This document shows, piece after piece, positions 24,114 to 32,732 of a stretch of 39,491 nucleotides of DNA; the first letter of the stretch is position 1, and the number at the start of each line of letters is the position of its first letter. The DNA comes from Henriciella sp. GTDB taxonomy: Bacteria; Pseudomonadota; Alphaproteobacteria; Caulobacterales; Hyphomonadaceae. The DNA lies in assembly GCA_013214545.1 (NCBI GenBank), contig JABSQB010000032.1:1-39491 (forward strand), written 5' to 3'. The notes beneath the pieces were generated by a model. That model made no database searches. It was not told the origin of the DNA and saw nothing but the letters and a program-made list of their open reading frames with translations. The translations under genes and the position numbers were made by a program.

Positions 24114-25244
24114 ATGGAAACGCGTATTTCCAATGCCAGAATTGTCACACCAAATGAGGTTGTCGAAAGCTCCCTCGCCGTTTCGAACGGCTGCATACAA
24201 GCGTTTGAACCGAATGGGTCCGGTATCGATTTTGATGGCGATTATCTCATCCCCGGCTTGATTGATATTCACACCGATAATCTGGAAAAGCACTTCTATC
24301 CACGACCCGGTGTCGACTGGGATGCTCAGTCCGCGGCGATCATCCATGATGGGCAATGCGTATCAGTCGGGATCACCACGGTTTTTGATAGCCTCTCCAT
24401 TGGATCGTGGTCAGACAATGAAGCACGGCACTTAGATAATATGCTGAAGCTTGTCGAAGGATTGGAGACTGCAGATCAAGAGCAGCAACTGCGGGGAAAT
24501 CACTTGCTGCATTGGCGGTGTGAAACCTCTAGTCCCGTTCTCGAAGACCTGATGGACAAGCTCGTGCCTCATCGGTTGACGCACTTGCTCTCTGTCATGG
24601 ATCATACGCCGGGCCAGCGACAGTATCCGGACATCGAGAAACACAAGGCACGCTGGAAAGCACATCTTGGTCTGACGGATGAAGAGGCCGAAGCCCGTGT
24701 TGCCAACGCCCAAGAGAAACAAGCCAAATATACGCCGATGAATCGCGAAGTGGTCGATAAGGTCGCGAAAAAGCGGAATCTGGCTTTAGCGAGCCATGAC
24801 GATCAGCTTCCCGAGCATATTCACGATGCGCTCGCCATTGACGCGACCATAGCTGAATTCCCGACAACGATCGAAGCGGCCCGGCTTGCCAAAGAAAACA
24901 ATATGACCGTGGTGATGGGCGCCCCCAATCTGATGCGGGGCGGCTCTTATTCCGGCAACGCCTCCGCGGCCGAGGTCGCTGATGCCGGCCTATTGGATGC
25001 ATTCGCGTCGGACTATGTTCCGCGCTCGATGATCGAGGCCGCCTTTCGTTTGACACAGCCTCCGTTTGACTGGTCGCTTCCGAAAGCCATTGCGACGGTC
25101 ACGGCAAACCCCGCTGACAGTGTTGGTTTGTCTGACAGGGGCCGGATCGAAGAAGGCAAAAGAGCAGATTTTATTCGCGTGAAAGTCAAAGATGGACGGC
25201 CTTTGATCCGAGGCGTGTGGGTTGCAGGGGAGCGTGTGGGCTAG
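24114..25244 (+). CDS. phnM: Second PhnM-like amidohydrolase
   Basis: This is a 376-residue PhnM-family amidohydrolase. It retains IDIHTDNLEKH (His53), TTVFDSLSIGS, LSVMDHTPGQ, ASHDDQ and SDYVPRSM, so the metal and substrate sites look intact. The middle third differs from the operon copy, for example a helical insert rich in Glu/Lys near residues 180-215. It starts 26 bp after phnF with AGGA upstream, so it is probably cotranscribed with phnF and the EEP, ABC and HAD genes. It may hydrolyse a different ribose-phosphonate triphosphate or back up the first copy. Two phnM copies in one locus are unusual. Confidence 0.9.
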   Translation: METRISNARIVTPNEVVESSLAVSNGCIQAFEPNGSGIDFDGDYLIPGLIDIHTDNLEKHFYPRPGVDWDAQSAAIIHDGQCVSVGITTVFDSLSIGSWSDNEARHLDNMLKLVEGLETADQEQQLRGNHLLHWRCETSSPVLEDLMDKLVPHRLTHLLSVMDHTPGQRQYPDIEKHKARWKAHLGLTDEEAEARVANAQEKQAKYTPMNREVVDKVAKKRNLALASHDDQLPEHIHDALAIDATIAEFPTTIEAARLAKENNMTVVMGAPNLMRGGSYSGNASAAEVADAGLLDAFASDYVPRSMIEAAFRLTQPPFDWSLPKAIATVTANPADSVGLSDRGRIEEGKRADFIRVKVKDGRPLIRGVWVAGERVG

Positions 25245-25261
25245 ACCTCATATGATGCGAG

Positions 25262-26068
25262 ATGGCGCAGACATGGCGCATCGTCACTTATAATACTTGG
25301 AAGTGCGATGGTCTTTATCGTGAGCGTTTGAATTGGATGGGACAGGCCCTCGCGGACTTGTCGCCTGATATCGTTTGTCTGCAAGAAGCGTTCGATTGCC
25401 CGTCGGGATCCGCGGACACAGTGGGTCATCTCGCGTCCGTTTTGGGGATGGAATCTGAAGTTCTGGCCGCGCGCGAAAAAACAAGAAGGTTTGAAGGGAA
25501 GGAGCAGCTCTCAAAGTCGAACCTCGCCATTCTTTCAAACCGACCGATGACGCGGCAAGACAATGTGAAGCTGGCCGATCATAATGAGGATCAGGATCGT
25601 TGGGCGATGCAGGTCATCCTGTCCGCCACACCGGGAACAAGCCTTCGGGTAGTGAACACGCATCTGTCGCATCTGCGCGGAAAAAAGGGCGATACTTTGC
25701 GCCGAATACAAGCGCAGCAATTGCATGCGAGACTAAATACGGCGTCTCGCGAGACTGTAGTTTTTTGCGGAGACTTAAATGAAGAGTGGGAGAGCCCAAA
25801 CCTGTCCGCACTCCATAAACGTGATTGGCTTAAACCGAATCATGAGCAGGAAGGCGCAACCTTTTTGGGCGCGCGTGACGATGGGACCTGCACGCAGCGC
25901 AGAATAGATACCATCCAAGTGACAAAAGGCTCCAAGCGCTCCGTTAAAATGCGGCAACGCTTCTCCGCATTGAATATGCCGGTCGGTCCGGACCGGGAAT
26001 ATCCGAGCGATCATGCCGCCGTCGTCGTTGATCTCGAATTTAGATCGCAAGACGAGGAGGGGGCGTAG
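25262..26068 (+). CDS. Endonuclease/exonuclease/phosphatase (EEP) family hydrolase
   Basis: This is a 268-residue protein of the exonuclease III/DNase I-like phosphohydrolase fold. Visible motifs are IVTYNTWKCDG, DIVCLQEAF (Glu for metal), VVNTHLSH, VVFCGDLNE and a final PSDHAAV with the catalytic His. No signal peptide is evident, so it acts in the cytoplasm. The family hydrolyses phosphodiesters of many kinds. The gene follows the second phnM by 17 bp and overlaps the next ABC gene by one base, so it is part of the phnF operon. A role on a ribose-phosphate diester, in place of PhnP, is possible but only by context. Confidence 0.86.
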   Translation: MAQTWRIVTYNTWKCDGLYRERLNWMGQALADLSPDIVCLQEAFDCPSGSADTVGHLASVLGMESEVLAAREKTRRFEGKEQLSKSNLAILSNRPMTRQDNVKLADHNEDQDRWAMQVILSATPGTSLRVVNTHLSHLRGKKGDTLRRIQAQQLHARLNTASRETVVFCGDLNEEWESPNLSALHKRDWLKPNHEQEGATFLGARDDGTCTQRRIDTIQVTKGSKRSVKMRQRFSALNMPVGPDREYPSDHAAVVVDLEFRSQDEEGA

Positions 26069-27894
26069 TGGCCGACACAGCAAACTATATCGCAGAGACG
26101 AACAAACACTTGCACCCTGAAAAGAATATTGGGTGGCGCGATGTCCTATCGCTTTGCGCGCATTATTGGGGACAGCAGAAGCGATTGCTCGGCGTGATAC
26201 TCATGGTGATTGTTGTCCAAATCTTGATTGACCTCACAATCCCGATCACTTCAGGTTTCCTAGTCGATCGCGTCATCTCTGCTTTGAACGGGGAAGCAAG
26301 CTACGATCCAGCTTACACCGCATTGTTTCTGCTTTCCGGCGCGACGATCGGCTTCCACCTCTTCCGCTGGATCAGGTTCCATTTACTGCACCACTTTCTG
26401 ACCAAAGCAATGGATCGCATGCTGAGAGATGGATTTGGCAAGGTTCAACGGTTTTCAGCCGATTGGCACGCGACCACCTTCGCCGGCGCAACGGTGCGAA
26501 AACTGACCCGGGGCAAATGGGCGTTTGATTCCATGACGACTATTCTCTGGTACAATTTCTTTCCGATATTTTTGAGCATTTGCGGCCTGACCGCATTGAT
26601 CGCGTATCGGTTCCCGTTGATCGGCTTGATGTTCGCTTGCGTGGTCATTTTTTACACCGCCACAGCAGCGCTGATTGCGACTTATTATGTGCGCCCAATG
26701 AACATCAAAGCGGCGACGTCGGATAGCGCGATTGGGGCCTCCATGGCCGATACAATTATGAACAATCCAGCCGTTTGCGCCTTCGGTGCTGCGGCGCGAG
26801 AAGACACCAGATTTCATGGCCTGACCGAGCGTTGGCGGAATTTCTGTCGTCGGGCCTGGGATCGTGGTTCGGACATGTTCTTCGTCCAGAAACTTATTTG
26901 GGCTGTGCTCCAGTTTTTCCTGGTTCTGGCGTTTATCCAAATGGTCCAAGACGGGCGCGCGACGCCGGGCGACGTGACCTTTATTCTCACAGCGAACCTC
27001 TTGGTCGGATCATATTTGCGCGCCATCGGAGATCATATCCGCATGCTTCAGCAAAGCTTCAGTGAGATTGCTGATATCGTGGACATCATACGCCGCCCGG
27101 TTCAAGTCGCCGATATAGAAGGGGCGGCCGAGATAGCCCCGAGAGCGGGTAAGATCGAATTCGATCGTGTTTCATTCGGTTATGAGGATGGTGCGACCCA
27201 GCTTTATGACAATTTCTCGCTCACGATTGGCGCGGGTGAAGTCGTTGGTCTGGTCGGGCCATCTGGTTCCGGCAAATCTACATTCGTGAAACTCATCCAG
27301 CGGCTTTATGACGTTCAAAACGGCGCCATCCGTATTGATGGAGTTGACATCTCGCAGGTAGAGCAGGCCTCCTTGCGCCGATCGATCGCACTCGTGCCTC
27401 AGGATCCACATTTGTTTCACCGCTCGCTGGCTGAGAATATCGCCTATGGACAACCTGAGGTCAGCTTGAGCGAAATCAAAGAAGCGGCACGAAAAGCGCA
27501 CGCCTCTGAGTTCATCGAAAATCTGCCGCTTGGCTATGATACGCTTGTCGGGGAGCGCGGCGTCAAGCTGTCAGGCGGGGAGAGGCAGCGCGTCGCAATC
27601 GCACGCGCTTTTCTGGCGGATGCTCCCATCGTTATCTTTGATGAGGCAACCTCCAGTCTCGACACTATCACGGAAAAGCACATTCAGGATGCCATGGCGG
27701 AGCTCATGAAGGGGCGAACGACGATTGTGATCGCCCATCGCCTTTCCACTGTCCGTGAAGTCGAACGGATATTGGTTTTCGAGCGAGGGCGGATCGTGGA
27801 ACAAGGCGATCATGCGTCTTTGATACAGATCCCGAATGGGCGATATCGCGCGCTGCATCAGCTGCAAGCAGAGACTGAACAGGTTTTATTGTGA
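26068..27894 (+). CDS. ABC exporter half-transporter (first of a pair)
   Basis: This is a 608-residue type-IV exporter half-transporter: about six TM helices (residues 45-320), then a nucleotide-binding domain. Walker A is GPSGSGKS, the signature is LSGGERQR, and Walker B is IVIFDEATSSLD, followed by IAHRLSTV. Both catalytic motifs are canonical. A conserved block, RFSADWHATTFAGATVRKLTRG, lies in the first intracellular loop and recurs in the partner. The start is GTG at 26068, overlapping the EEP stop by one base. It is tandem with a homologous gene at 27891 and likely forms a heterodimer with it. The substrate is unknown. Confidence 0.9.
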   Translation: MADTANYIAETNKHLHPEKNIGWRDVLSLCAHYWGQQKRLLGVILMVIVVQILIDLTIPITSGFLVDRVISALNGEASYDPAYTALFLLSGATIGFHLFRWIRFHLLHHFLTKAMDRMLRDGFGKVQRFSADWHATTFAGATVRKLTRGKWAFDSMTTILWYNFFPIFLSICGLTALIAYRFPLIGLMFACVVIFYTATAALIATYYVRPMNIKAATSDSAIGASMADTIMNNPAVCAFGAAAREDTRFHGLTERWRNFCRRAWDRGSDMFFVQKLIWAVLQFFLVLAFIQMVQDGRATPGDVTFILTANLLVGSYLRAIGDHIRMLQQSFSEIADIVDIIRRPVQVADIEGAAEIAPRAGKIEFDRVSFGYEDGATQLYDNFSLTIGAGEVVGLVGPSGSGKSTFVKLIQRLYDVQNGAIRIDGVDISQVEQASLRRSIALVPQDPHLFHRSLAENIAYGQPEVSLSEIKEAARKAHASEFIENLPLGYDTLVGERGVKLSGGERQRVAIARAFLADAPIVIFDEATSSLDTITEKHIQDAMAELMKGRTTIVIAHRLSTVREVERILVFERGRIVEQGDHASLIQIPNGRYRALHQLQAETEQVLL

Positions 27895-29714
27895 GCGCGG
27901 ACACATCACATATGTCAGGTCTCCACAAACCTCTGAGACCATATCCTCGTTTAAAAACGACAGCTTGGGATATGTTTCAATTGCTGGGCCAATACTGGCT
28001 TCGACGCCCGGTTCGATTTGCCCTCTCTTGTCTGATCGTGATCGGCATGGTCGTGGCAGACATTGCTATGCCAATGGCGGCTGGCGCGATGGTCGACCGG
28101 ATTGTTGAAGCCATCATTGGCGACGGTGACATGTCCGCAGCGCATACAGCCTTGTTCATTTTTGCTGCAGCAGGAGTGATGGGCTTTACTTTGCGCTGGG
28201 TTCATTCGCGTGTTTGGAACGGTATGGCCGCCGGTAATATGCGAGAATTATTGGCCGACACGTTTGAGCGCGTTCAACGTTTTTCTTCAGACTGGCATGC
28301 CAACACGTTTGCTGGGGCAACGGTGCGCAAAGTCACGCGCGGCAAGTGGGCCTATGATAATATGTCGGACATATTCTGGATCCACTTCCTCCAACTTGGA
28401 CTGGTCGTAGGCGGTATCACGCTGATTATGCTGTTGCGGTTTCCGATTGTGGGGATCTTGTTTTTGGTCACCGTCATTCTGTACATCGCCATATCCACTT
28501 GGCTCGCCATTAAATACGTACGACCAGCCAACGTGAAGTCGGCTGAAGCCGACAGCGCGATCGGTGCTTCGATCGCGGACAGCATTACGAACAACGCGGC
28601 GGTTAAAGCGTTCGGTGCGGAACATCGCGAAGACGCGTTGTTCAGGAACGTTGTCGGACGCTGGTCTGGTCTCGCCCAAAATTCATGGAACCGGGGACAA
28701 GACCTCGCTGCGGTTCAGCAATTGCTGTGGATTGGTCTCCAACTCTCTACTATTTACGTCTTGATCGAGCTCGCGAAAGCCGGACAGGCGAGCCCAGGCG
28801 ACGTGACCTTTGTTTTGACCGTGAACTTCATGCTCGGTGGTCGGCTCAGACAAGTCGGCGATCACATCCGCCAGCTACAGCGCACTTCCAGTGAATTTGC
28901 CGACGTCGTCGATTTCCACAAACGCCCCGAACAAGTCAAAGACTTGGACCAAGCAACTGAAATTGCGCCCAAAGGCGGTCGCATTGAATTTGATCACGTG
29001 ACGTTTGCTTACGGACAATCCGCGCAGGCCATCTATCAGGACTTTTCAATCGATATTCGCCCCGGCGAACGGATCGGATTGGTCGGTGCATCTGGCGCGG
29101 GCAAGTCGACGTTCGTGAAATTGATCCAGCGGCTCTATGATATTGATAGCGGAGAAATTCGTATCGACGGGCAGGGTATTGATAAGGTCAAGCAAGCCTC
29201 ATTGCGCCGCGCTGTCGCGATTGTCCCGCAAGACCCATTGCTGTTTCACCGGTCTCTCGCCGATAATATCGCCTATGCGCGCCCAGGAGCCAGCCTCGAG
29301 GAAATTGCCGAAGCCGCTCGCAAAGCACGAGCTGACATTTTTATTAGGCAGCTAGATTATGGGCTAGACACATTGGTTGGCGAGCGTGGTATAAAACTCT
29401 CCGGCGGAGAGCGCCAGCGCGTCGCCATCGCGCGGGCCTTTCTCGCGGATTCCCCAATCGTGATCTTTGATGAAGCTACATCAAGCCTCGATACGATTAC
29501 AGAAAAACACATTCAGGATGCTATGGCTGAACTGATGGACGGGCGGACGACAATTATCATAGCACACCGCCTTTCAACAGTGCGGGATGTCGATCGAATT
29601 CTCGTTTTTGATAATGGCTCCATCGTCGAGCAGGGGACTCATAAGGAATTGCTGGAGAACCCCGATGGCATTTATCGCGCCTTGCATCAGATGCAGACAG
29701 ACGCGGTGTCTTGA
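27891..29714 (+). CDS. ABC exporter half-transporter (second of a pair)
   Basis: This is a 607-residue homologue of the upstream exporter, colinear along its length, with the same loop (RFSSDWHANTFAGATVRKVTRG) and TNNAAVKAFGAEHRED in place of MNNPAVCAFGAAARED. The nucleotide-binding domain has GASGAGKS, LSGGERQR and IVIFDEATSSLD, so both halves keep full catalytic sites. The GTG start overlaps the previous stop by 4 bp (GTGA). The pair probably arose by tandem duplication and works as a heterodimer. Cargo might be a nucleotide-like or sugar-phosphonate compound or a toxic by-product; this is a guess from the operon. Confidence 0.9.
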   Translation: MSADTSHMSGLHKPLRPYPRLKTTAWDMFQLLGQYWLRRPVRFALSCLIVIGMVVADIAMPMAAGAMVDRIVEAIIGDGDMSAAHTALFIFAAAGVMGFTLRWVHSRVWNGMAAGNMRELLADTFERVQRFSSDWHANTFAGATVRKVTRGKWAYDNMSDIFWIHFLQLGLVVGGITLIMLLRFPIVGILFLVTVILYIAISTWLAIKYVRPANVKSAEADSAIGASIADSITNNAAVKAFGAEHREDALFRNVVGRWSGLAQNSWNRGQDLAAVQQLLWIGLQLSTIYVLIELAKAGQASPGDVTFVLTVNFMLGGRLRQVGDHIRQLQRTSSEFADVVDFHKRPEQVKDLDQATEIAPKGGRIEFDHVTFAYGQSAQAIYQDFSIDIRPGERIGLVGASGAGKSTFVKLIQRLYDIDSGEIRIDGQGIDKVKQASLRRAVAIVPQDPLLFHRSLADNIAYARPGASLEEIAEAARKARADIFIRQLDYGLDTLVGERGIKLSGGERQRVAIARAFLADSPIVIFDEATSSLDTITEKHIQDAMAELMDGRTTIIIAHRLSTVRDVDRILVFDNGSIVEQGTHKELLENPDGIYRALHQMQTDAVS

Positions 29715-29722
29715 GGGGGGCA

Positions 29723-30334
29723 ATGGCGCAAAAAATCATCGCGTGGGATTTTGATGGCGTGTTAAACCGCAACATCGTCGATGGCGCATTCGTCTGGAAA
29801 GCAACCTTCGATCAAGACATAGGCGCGAGCGTCGAAGACTTCTCCGAATTTATGTTCAGAAGCGGGCGGTTCTCCGATGTCCTCATTGGAAAACGCGATA
29901 TCAAGGATCTCGTTGCTGAGTGGGTGGCGACGTCCAAATGCGAGAAGAGTGCGAATGAGGTGCTCGACTATTGGTTCGCAAAGGACGCTCTGCCAGACGC
30001 AGAGACTCTAAAGCTATTGGAGCGGTCACGAGATCTCGGGTGGCTCAATGTGATAGCGACGAATAATGACGCGCGGCGGGCTGCCTATATCGAGCAACAG
30101 ATGGGCTTTGGCGACAAGATTGAGAAAGTTTTCGCGGCCGGACCGATGGGTTGCAAAAAGCCTGATCCAGCCTTCTTTAAAACGATCGAGGTCGCGCTGG
30201 ATGCTCATCCTCGCGATTTGATGCTGATTGATGACAAAGAAGAGAATGTGATTGCCGCGCAGTCTTTGGGGTGGAGCGGTTTTTACTTTCGCGACGGTGA
30301 TCATTCGAGCTTGGAGCAGGCTTTGTTTGGCTGA
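29723..30334 (+). CDS. HAD-superfamily phosphatase
   Basis: This is a 203-residue haloacid-dehalogenase-fold hydrolase. Motif I is IAWDFDGVLN (nucleophile Asp and acid Asp), motif II is VIATNND, the Lys of motif III is in GCKKPDPAFF, and motif IV is LMLIDDKEENV. It starts at ATG 29723 with GAGGGGGG upstream; a TTG at 29711 is in frame but less likely. No signal peptide is seen. It follows the ABC pair closely and overlaps the end of the second one only if the TTG is used. A sugar-phosphate or phosphonate-linked substrate is likely from context; phosphonatase (PhnX) marks are not obvious. Confidence 0.85.
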   Translation: MAQKIIAWDFDGVLNRNIVDGAFVWKATFDQDIGASVEDFSEFMFRSGRFSDVLIGKRDIKDLVAEWVATSKCEKSANEVLDYWFAKDALPDAETLKLLERSRDLGWLNVIATNNDARRAAYIEQQMGFGDKIEKVFAAGPMGCKKPDPAFFKTIEVALDAHPRDLMLIDDKEENVIAAQSLGWSGFYFRDGDHSSLEQALFG

Positions 30335-30369
30335 ACGCCTAATTCTCAAACATGGGAGAAATACGCAGA

Positions 30370-31014
30370 ATGATTACGGTTTATGGGCGCCCAGATAGTT
30401 CTGCCGTCGCTCGGGTGATGTGGACTATCGGAGAGTTAGAATTGGCGCATCAGCGGATCGATTGGGGAGGTTCTTTCGGCGGCAATGATGAGCGCGATTA
30501 TCGAGACATGTGCCCGTCAGGTAAAATCCCGGCGATTAAACTTGCAGACGGAGAGACCCTATGGGAGTCGAATGCCATCATCCGATATTTGTGCGATGCC
30601 CAAGGTGGGAACGATTTTTTGCCAAATGATCATCTAAGGCGTGCAAGAATAGAGGCTTGGATGGACTGGTCGCCCGCTTTCCAGGCCGCTGTTTCCAGCA
30701 TACGCAAGGCCTATAAGCCTGGAAGTGCAAATCAATCCGACATCGACATCGTTCTGAAGCAGGTTGAGCCTAGCTTGCTGATCCTCGAACGCCAATTATC
30801 CGGTCAGGACTATGTCATGGGCTCTGCCATATCTGCGGCAGATTTTGCTCTTGGGGTATGGGCACATCGGCTCTGGCGATGCCCGCCGGAGGCTAAGCCT
30901 ACAAATACCCCCGCGACCTGGGCATGGATCGAAAGACTGCAAGCAAGACCAGCGTATCAGGAGCACGTCATGGCCAAAGTTTCAGCCGGTCCTCAATCGA
31001 TTGGCGGCGGATGA
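30370..31014 (+). CDS. Glutathione S-transferase family protein
   Basis: This is a 214-residue GST. The thioredoxin-like N-domain has MITVYGRPDSSAVARVMW with Ser in the active-site region, then SGKIPAI with the cis-Pro, then ESNAIIRYL for glutathione binding. A helical C-domain follows. The start at 30370 begins the domain and has GGAGA 13 bp before; an ATG at 30352 is the alternative. It is 36 bp downstream of the HAD gene on the same strand and may be the last gene of the phnF operon. A role in phosphonate use is not clear; it could detoxify. Confidence 0.83.
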   Translation: MITVYGRPDSSAVARVMWTIGELELAHQRIDWGGSFGGNDERDYRDMCPSGKIPAIKLADGETLWESNAIIRYLCDAQGGNDFLPNDHLRRARIEAWMDWSPAFQAAVSSIRKAYKPGSANQSDIDIVLKQVEPSLLILERQLSGQDYVMGSAISAADFALGVWAHRLWRCPPEAKPTNTPATWAWIERLQARPAYQEHVMAKVSAGPQSIGGG

Positions 31015-31103
31015 ACCGGAATCAGATCGCGCGCGCTGCATAAGTTTTGCACCTGCTTGGATTCTCTGAACTGGTTTAGACAAGTCCCCATTTTTGGCGA
31101 TCA

Positions 31104-31123
31104 ATCTGACTTCATCTGACATC
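31104..31123 (+). repeat. Tandem 10-bp repeat upstream of a phosphoesterase gene
   Basis: ATCTGACTTC (31104-31113) is followed directly by ATCTGACATC (31114-31123), nine of ten bases the same, 57 bp before the phosphoesterase ATG. The CTGACAT within it differs by one base from the Pho-box half-site CTGTCAT, but the pitch is 10 rather than 11. It may be an operator. Confidence 0.4.
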
Positions 31124-31180
31124 GCGGCGTCACGGACGTTCATTAATCGTCCTAGCAATTCATGCTGGAGACTGATCGTG

Positions 31181-32623
31181 ATGCGTTTCGTCCTATTTCT
31201 ATCGCTACTTATCTTTGCTTTTACCAGTCCCGCACAAGCGCATCCGGGCGATCAACACGGTGAAGCAATGCCACCATGGCAGAAGGCTTCCAGCTGGCCC
31301 GATAGGATTGTTGTCACGCTCGCTGATCAGCCCCAAAACCGGTTCTCGGTAACCTGGCGAACAGACGCGACCGTCTCCGAGACAATTGCACAAATTGCGG
31401 TCGCCACCGAAGACGCTCGTTTTGACCTCGCCGCAGAGACCATGTCAGCGCGGACAGAACCATTGAATCCAGCGCTGCCGGAGCTGCAAGGAACCGTCTA
31501 TCAAGAGCCCATGAATGCCGGTATTGAGGCGGCGCACTTTCATTCGGTAACCTTCACCGATCTTGAGCCCGATACGGTCTATGCATATCGCGTTCGAGGC
31601 GCGCGCGGCGCGTGGAGTGAGTGGTTCCAGACCCGAACAGCTGCCGAAACCGGACCCGTAAAATTCATCTATGTTGGCGACGCCCAAAACGGTGTCATGT
31701 CGCATTGGTCACGGTTAATCCGCGCCAGTTATGCCGCGGTTCCAGACGCCGATTTCATTCTTCATGCCGGTGACTTAGTTAATCGCGCCTCCCGCGACTT
31801 TGAATGGGCAGAGTGGTTTAAAGCGGTCAGCCATATTCACGGGATGATCCCGGCGTTGCCAGTCGCTGGAAACCACGAATATGCACGCCTAGGGCTCTCT
31901 CCCAATCAGACCGACCGTATCTTGTCGATCTTCTGGCGCCCGCAATTTACGCTACCAATTGAAGGGGAACTACCCGCCGATCTACACGAAGTGGTGTACG
32001 ACATGCGCTACTCGCAAGACTTGCACATTTTCATCTTGTCGACTCAGAATAGCGACATCCAAACCCAAGCCGATTGGCTAAACAAACAGCTCGCGGCCAG
32101 TGACGCGACTTGGAAAGTCGTTTCTATGCATCATCCGATTTTTTCGTCCGGTCGCGGCCGCGACAGCGCCGACCGAAGAGCTGTCCTGCTGCCCGTGCTT
32201 GAGCGACACGCCGTCGATCTCGTTTTGCAAGGACATGATCATACTTACGCACGCGGGGCCATCGGCCAAACCCCTGAGCGCTTAGGTTGGCGCGATGCCG
32301 GCGGACAAGTTCAGACCATGTTCGTGAACTCTGTGAGCGGGCCCAAGCAGTATGAATTCCAGGAAACGGGCTGGGATATGTATGAGAAAGACGGTGTCGA
32401 GCTCGCGCGCCGCGCTGAAAATACGCCCTTCTATCAGATCATCACGGTTGATGGCGATACGCTGCACTATGAGGCCCGTACGGTCCTGGATCAGCTTTAC
32501 GATGATTTCGAAATGCGCAAATCGGGTGGTGTGAAGCAGATTACGCGCGGCGCGACGTCGACCATGGAAGAGCGATCTTACCAGAATACGGGCGACTATC
32601 CCGGCGTGAATGACCTGAAGTAA
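31181..32623 (+). CDS. Secreted purple-acid-phosphatase-like metallophosphoesterase
   Basis: This is a 480-residue exported phosphatase. A signal peptide (about 1-20, ending SPAQAHPG) is followed by a fibronectin-like purple-acid-phosphatase N-domain (about 35-160) and a calcineurin-like domain. All metal motifs are canonical: YVGDAQ, HAGDLVN, GNHEY, MHHP and GHDHTYAR. It should cleave phosphomonoesters in the periplasm or outside the cell. The ATG at 31181 is chosen over 31094 because CTGGAG is 10 bp upstream and it starts the signal peptide. It resembles the phosphoesterase at 6685, lacking the LamG domain and keeping the standard GNHE motif. It precedes a TonB receptor gene on the same strand. 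Confidence 0.9.
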   Translation: MRFVLFLSLLIFAFTSPAQAHPGDQHGEAMPPWQKASSWPDRIVVTLADQPQNRFSVTWRTDATVSETIAQIAVATEDARFDLAAETMSARTEPLNPALPELQGTVYQEPMNAGIEAAHFHSVTFTDLEPDTVYAYRVRGARGAWSEWFQTRTAAETGPVKFIYVGDAQNGVMSHWSRLIRASYAAVPDADFILHAGDLVNRASRDFEWAEWFKAVSHIHGMIPALPVAGNHEYARLGLSPNQTDRILSIFWRPQFTLPIEGELPADLHEVVYDMRYSQDLHIFILSTQNSDIQTQADWLNKQLAASDATWKVVSMHHPIFSSGRGRDSADRRAVLLPVLERHAVDLVLQGHDHTYARGAIGQTPERLGWRDAGGQVQTMFVNSVSGPKQYEFQETGWDMYEKDGVELARRAENTPFYQIITVDGDTLHYEARTVLDQLYDDFEMRKSGGVKQITRGATSTMEERSYQNTGDYPGVNDLK

Positions 32624-32732
32624 TTGTTTCACGATTTTATGACGGTCGTGCTCGCACGAAGTTCTATTTCTGACGAGAGCTTAAAGTAGGGGATTTTTCT
32701 AATCCTTGCCCACAAAGTGGAAGGAAGTAAGT

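Noticed and set aside
29723-30334. HAD protein as phosphonoacetaldehyde hydrolase (PhnX)
   Set aside because: General HAD motifs only; the PhnX cap and Schiff-base lysine pattern are not evident.
32646-32659. Dyad TCGTGC-tc-GCACGA after the phosphoesterase
   Set aside because: Two-base loop and no T-run, so not a terminator; too short to claim an operator.
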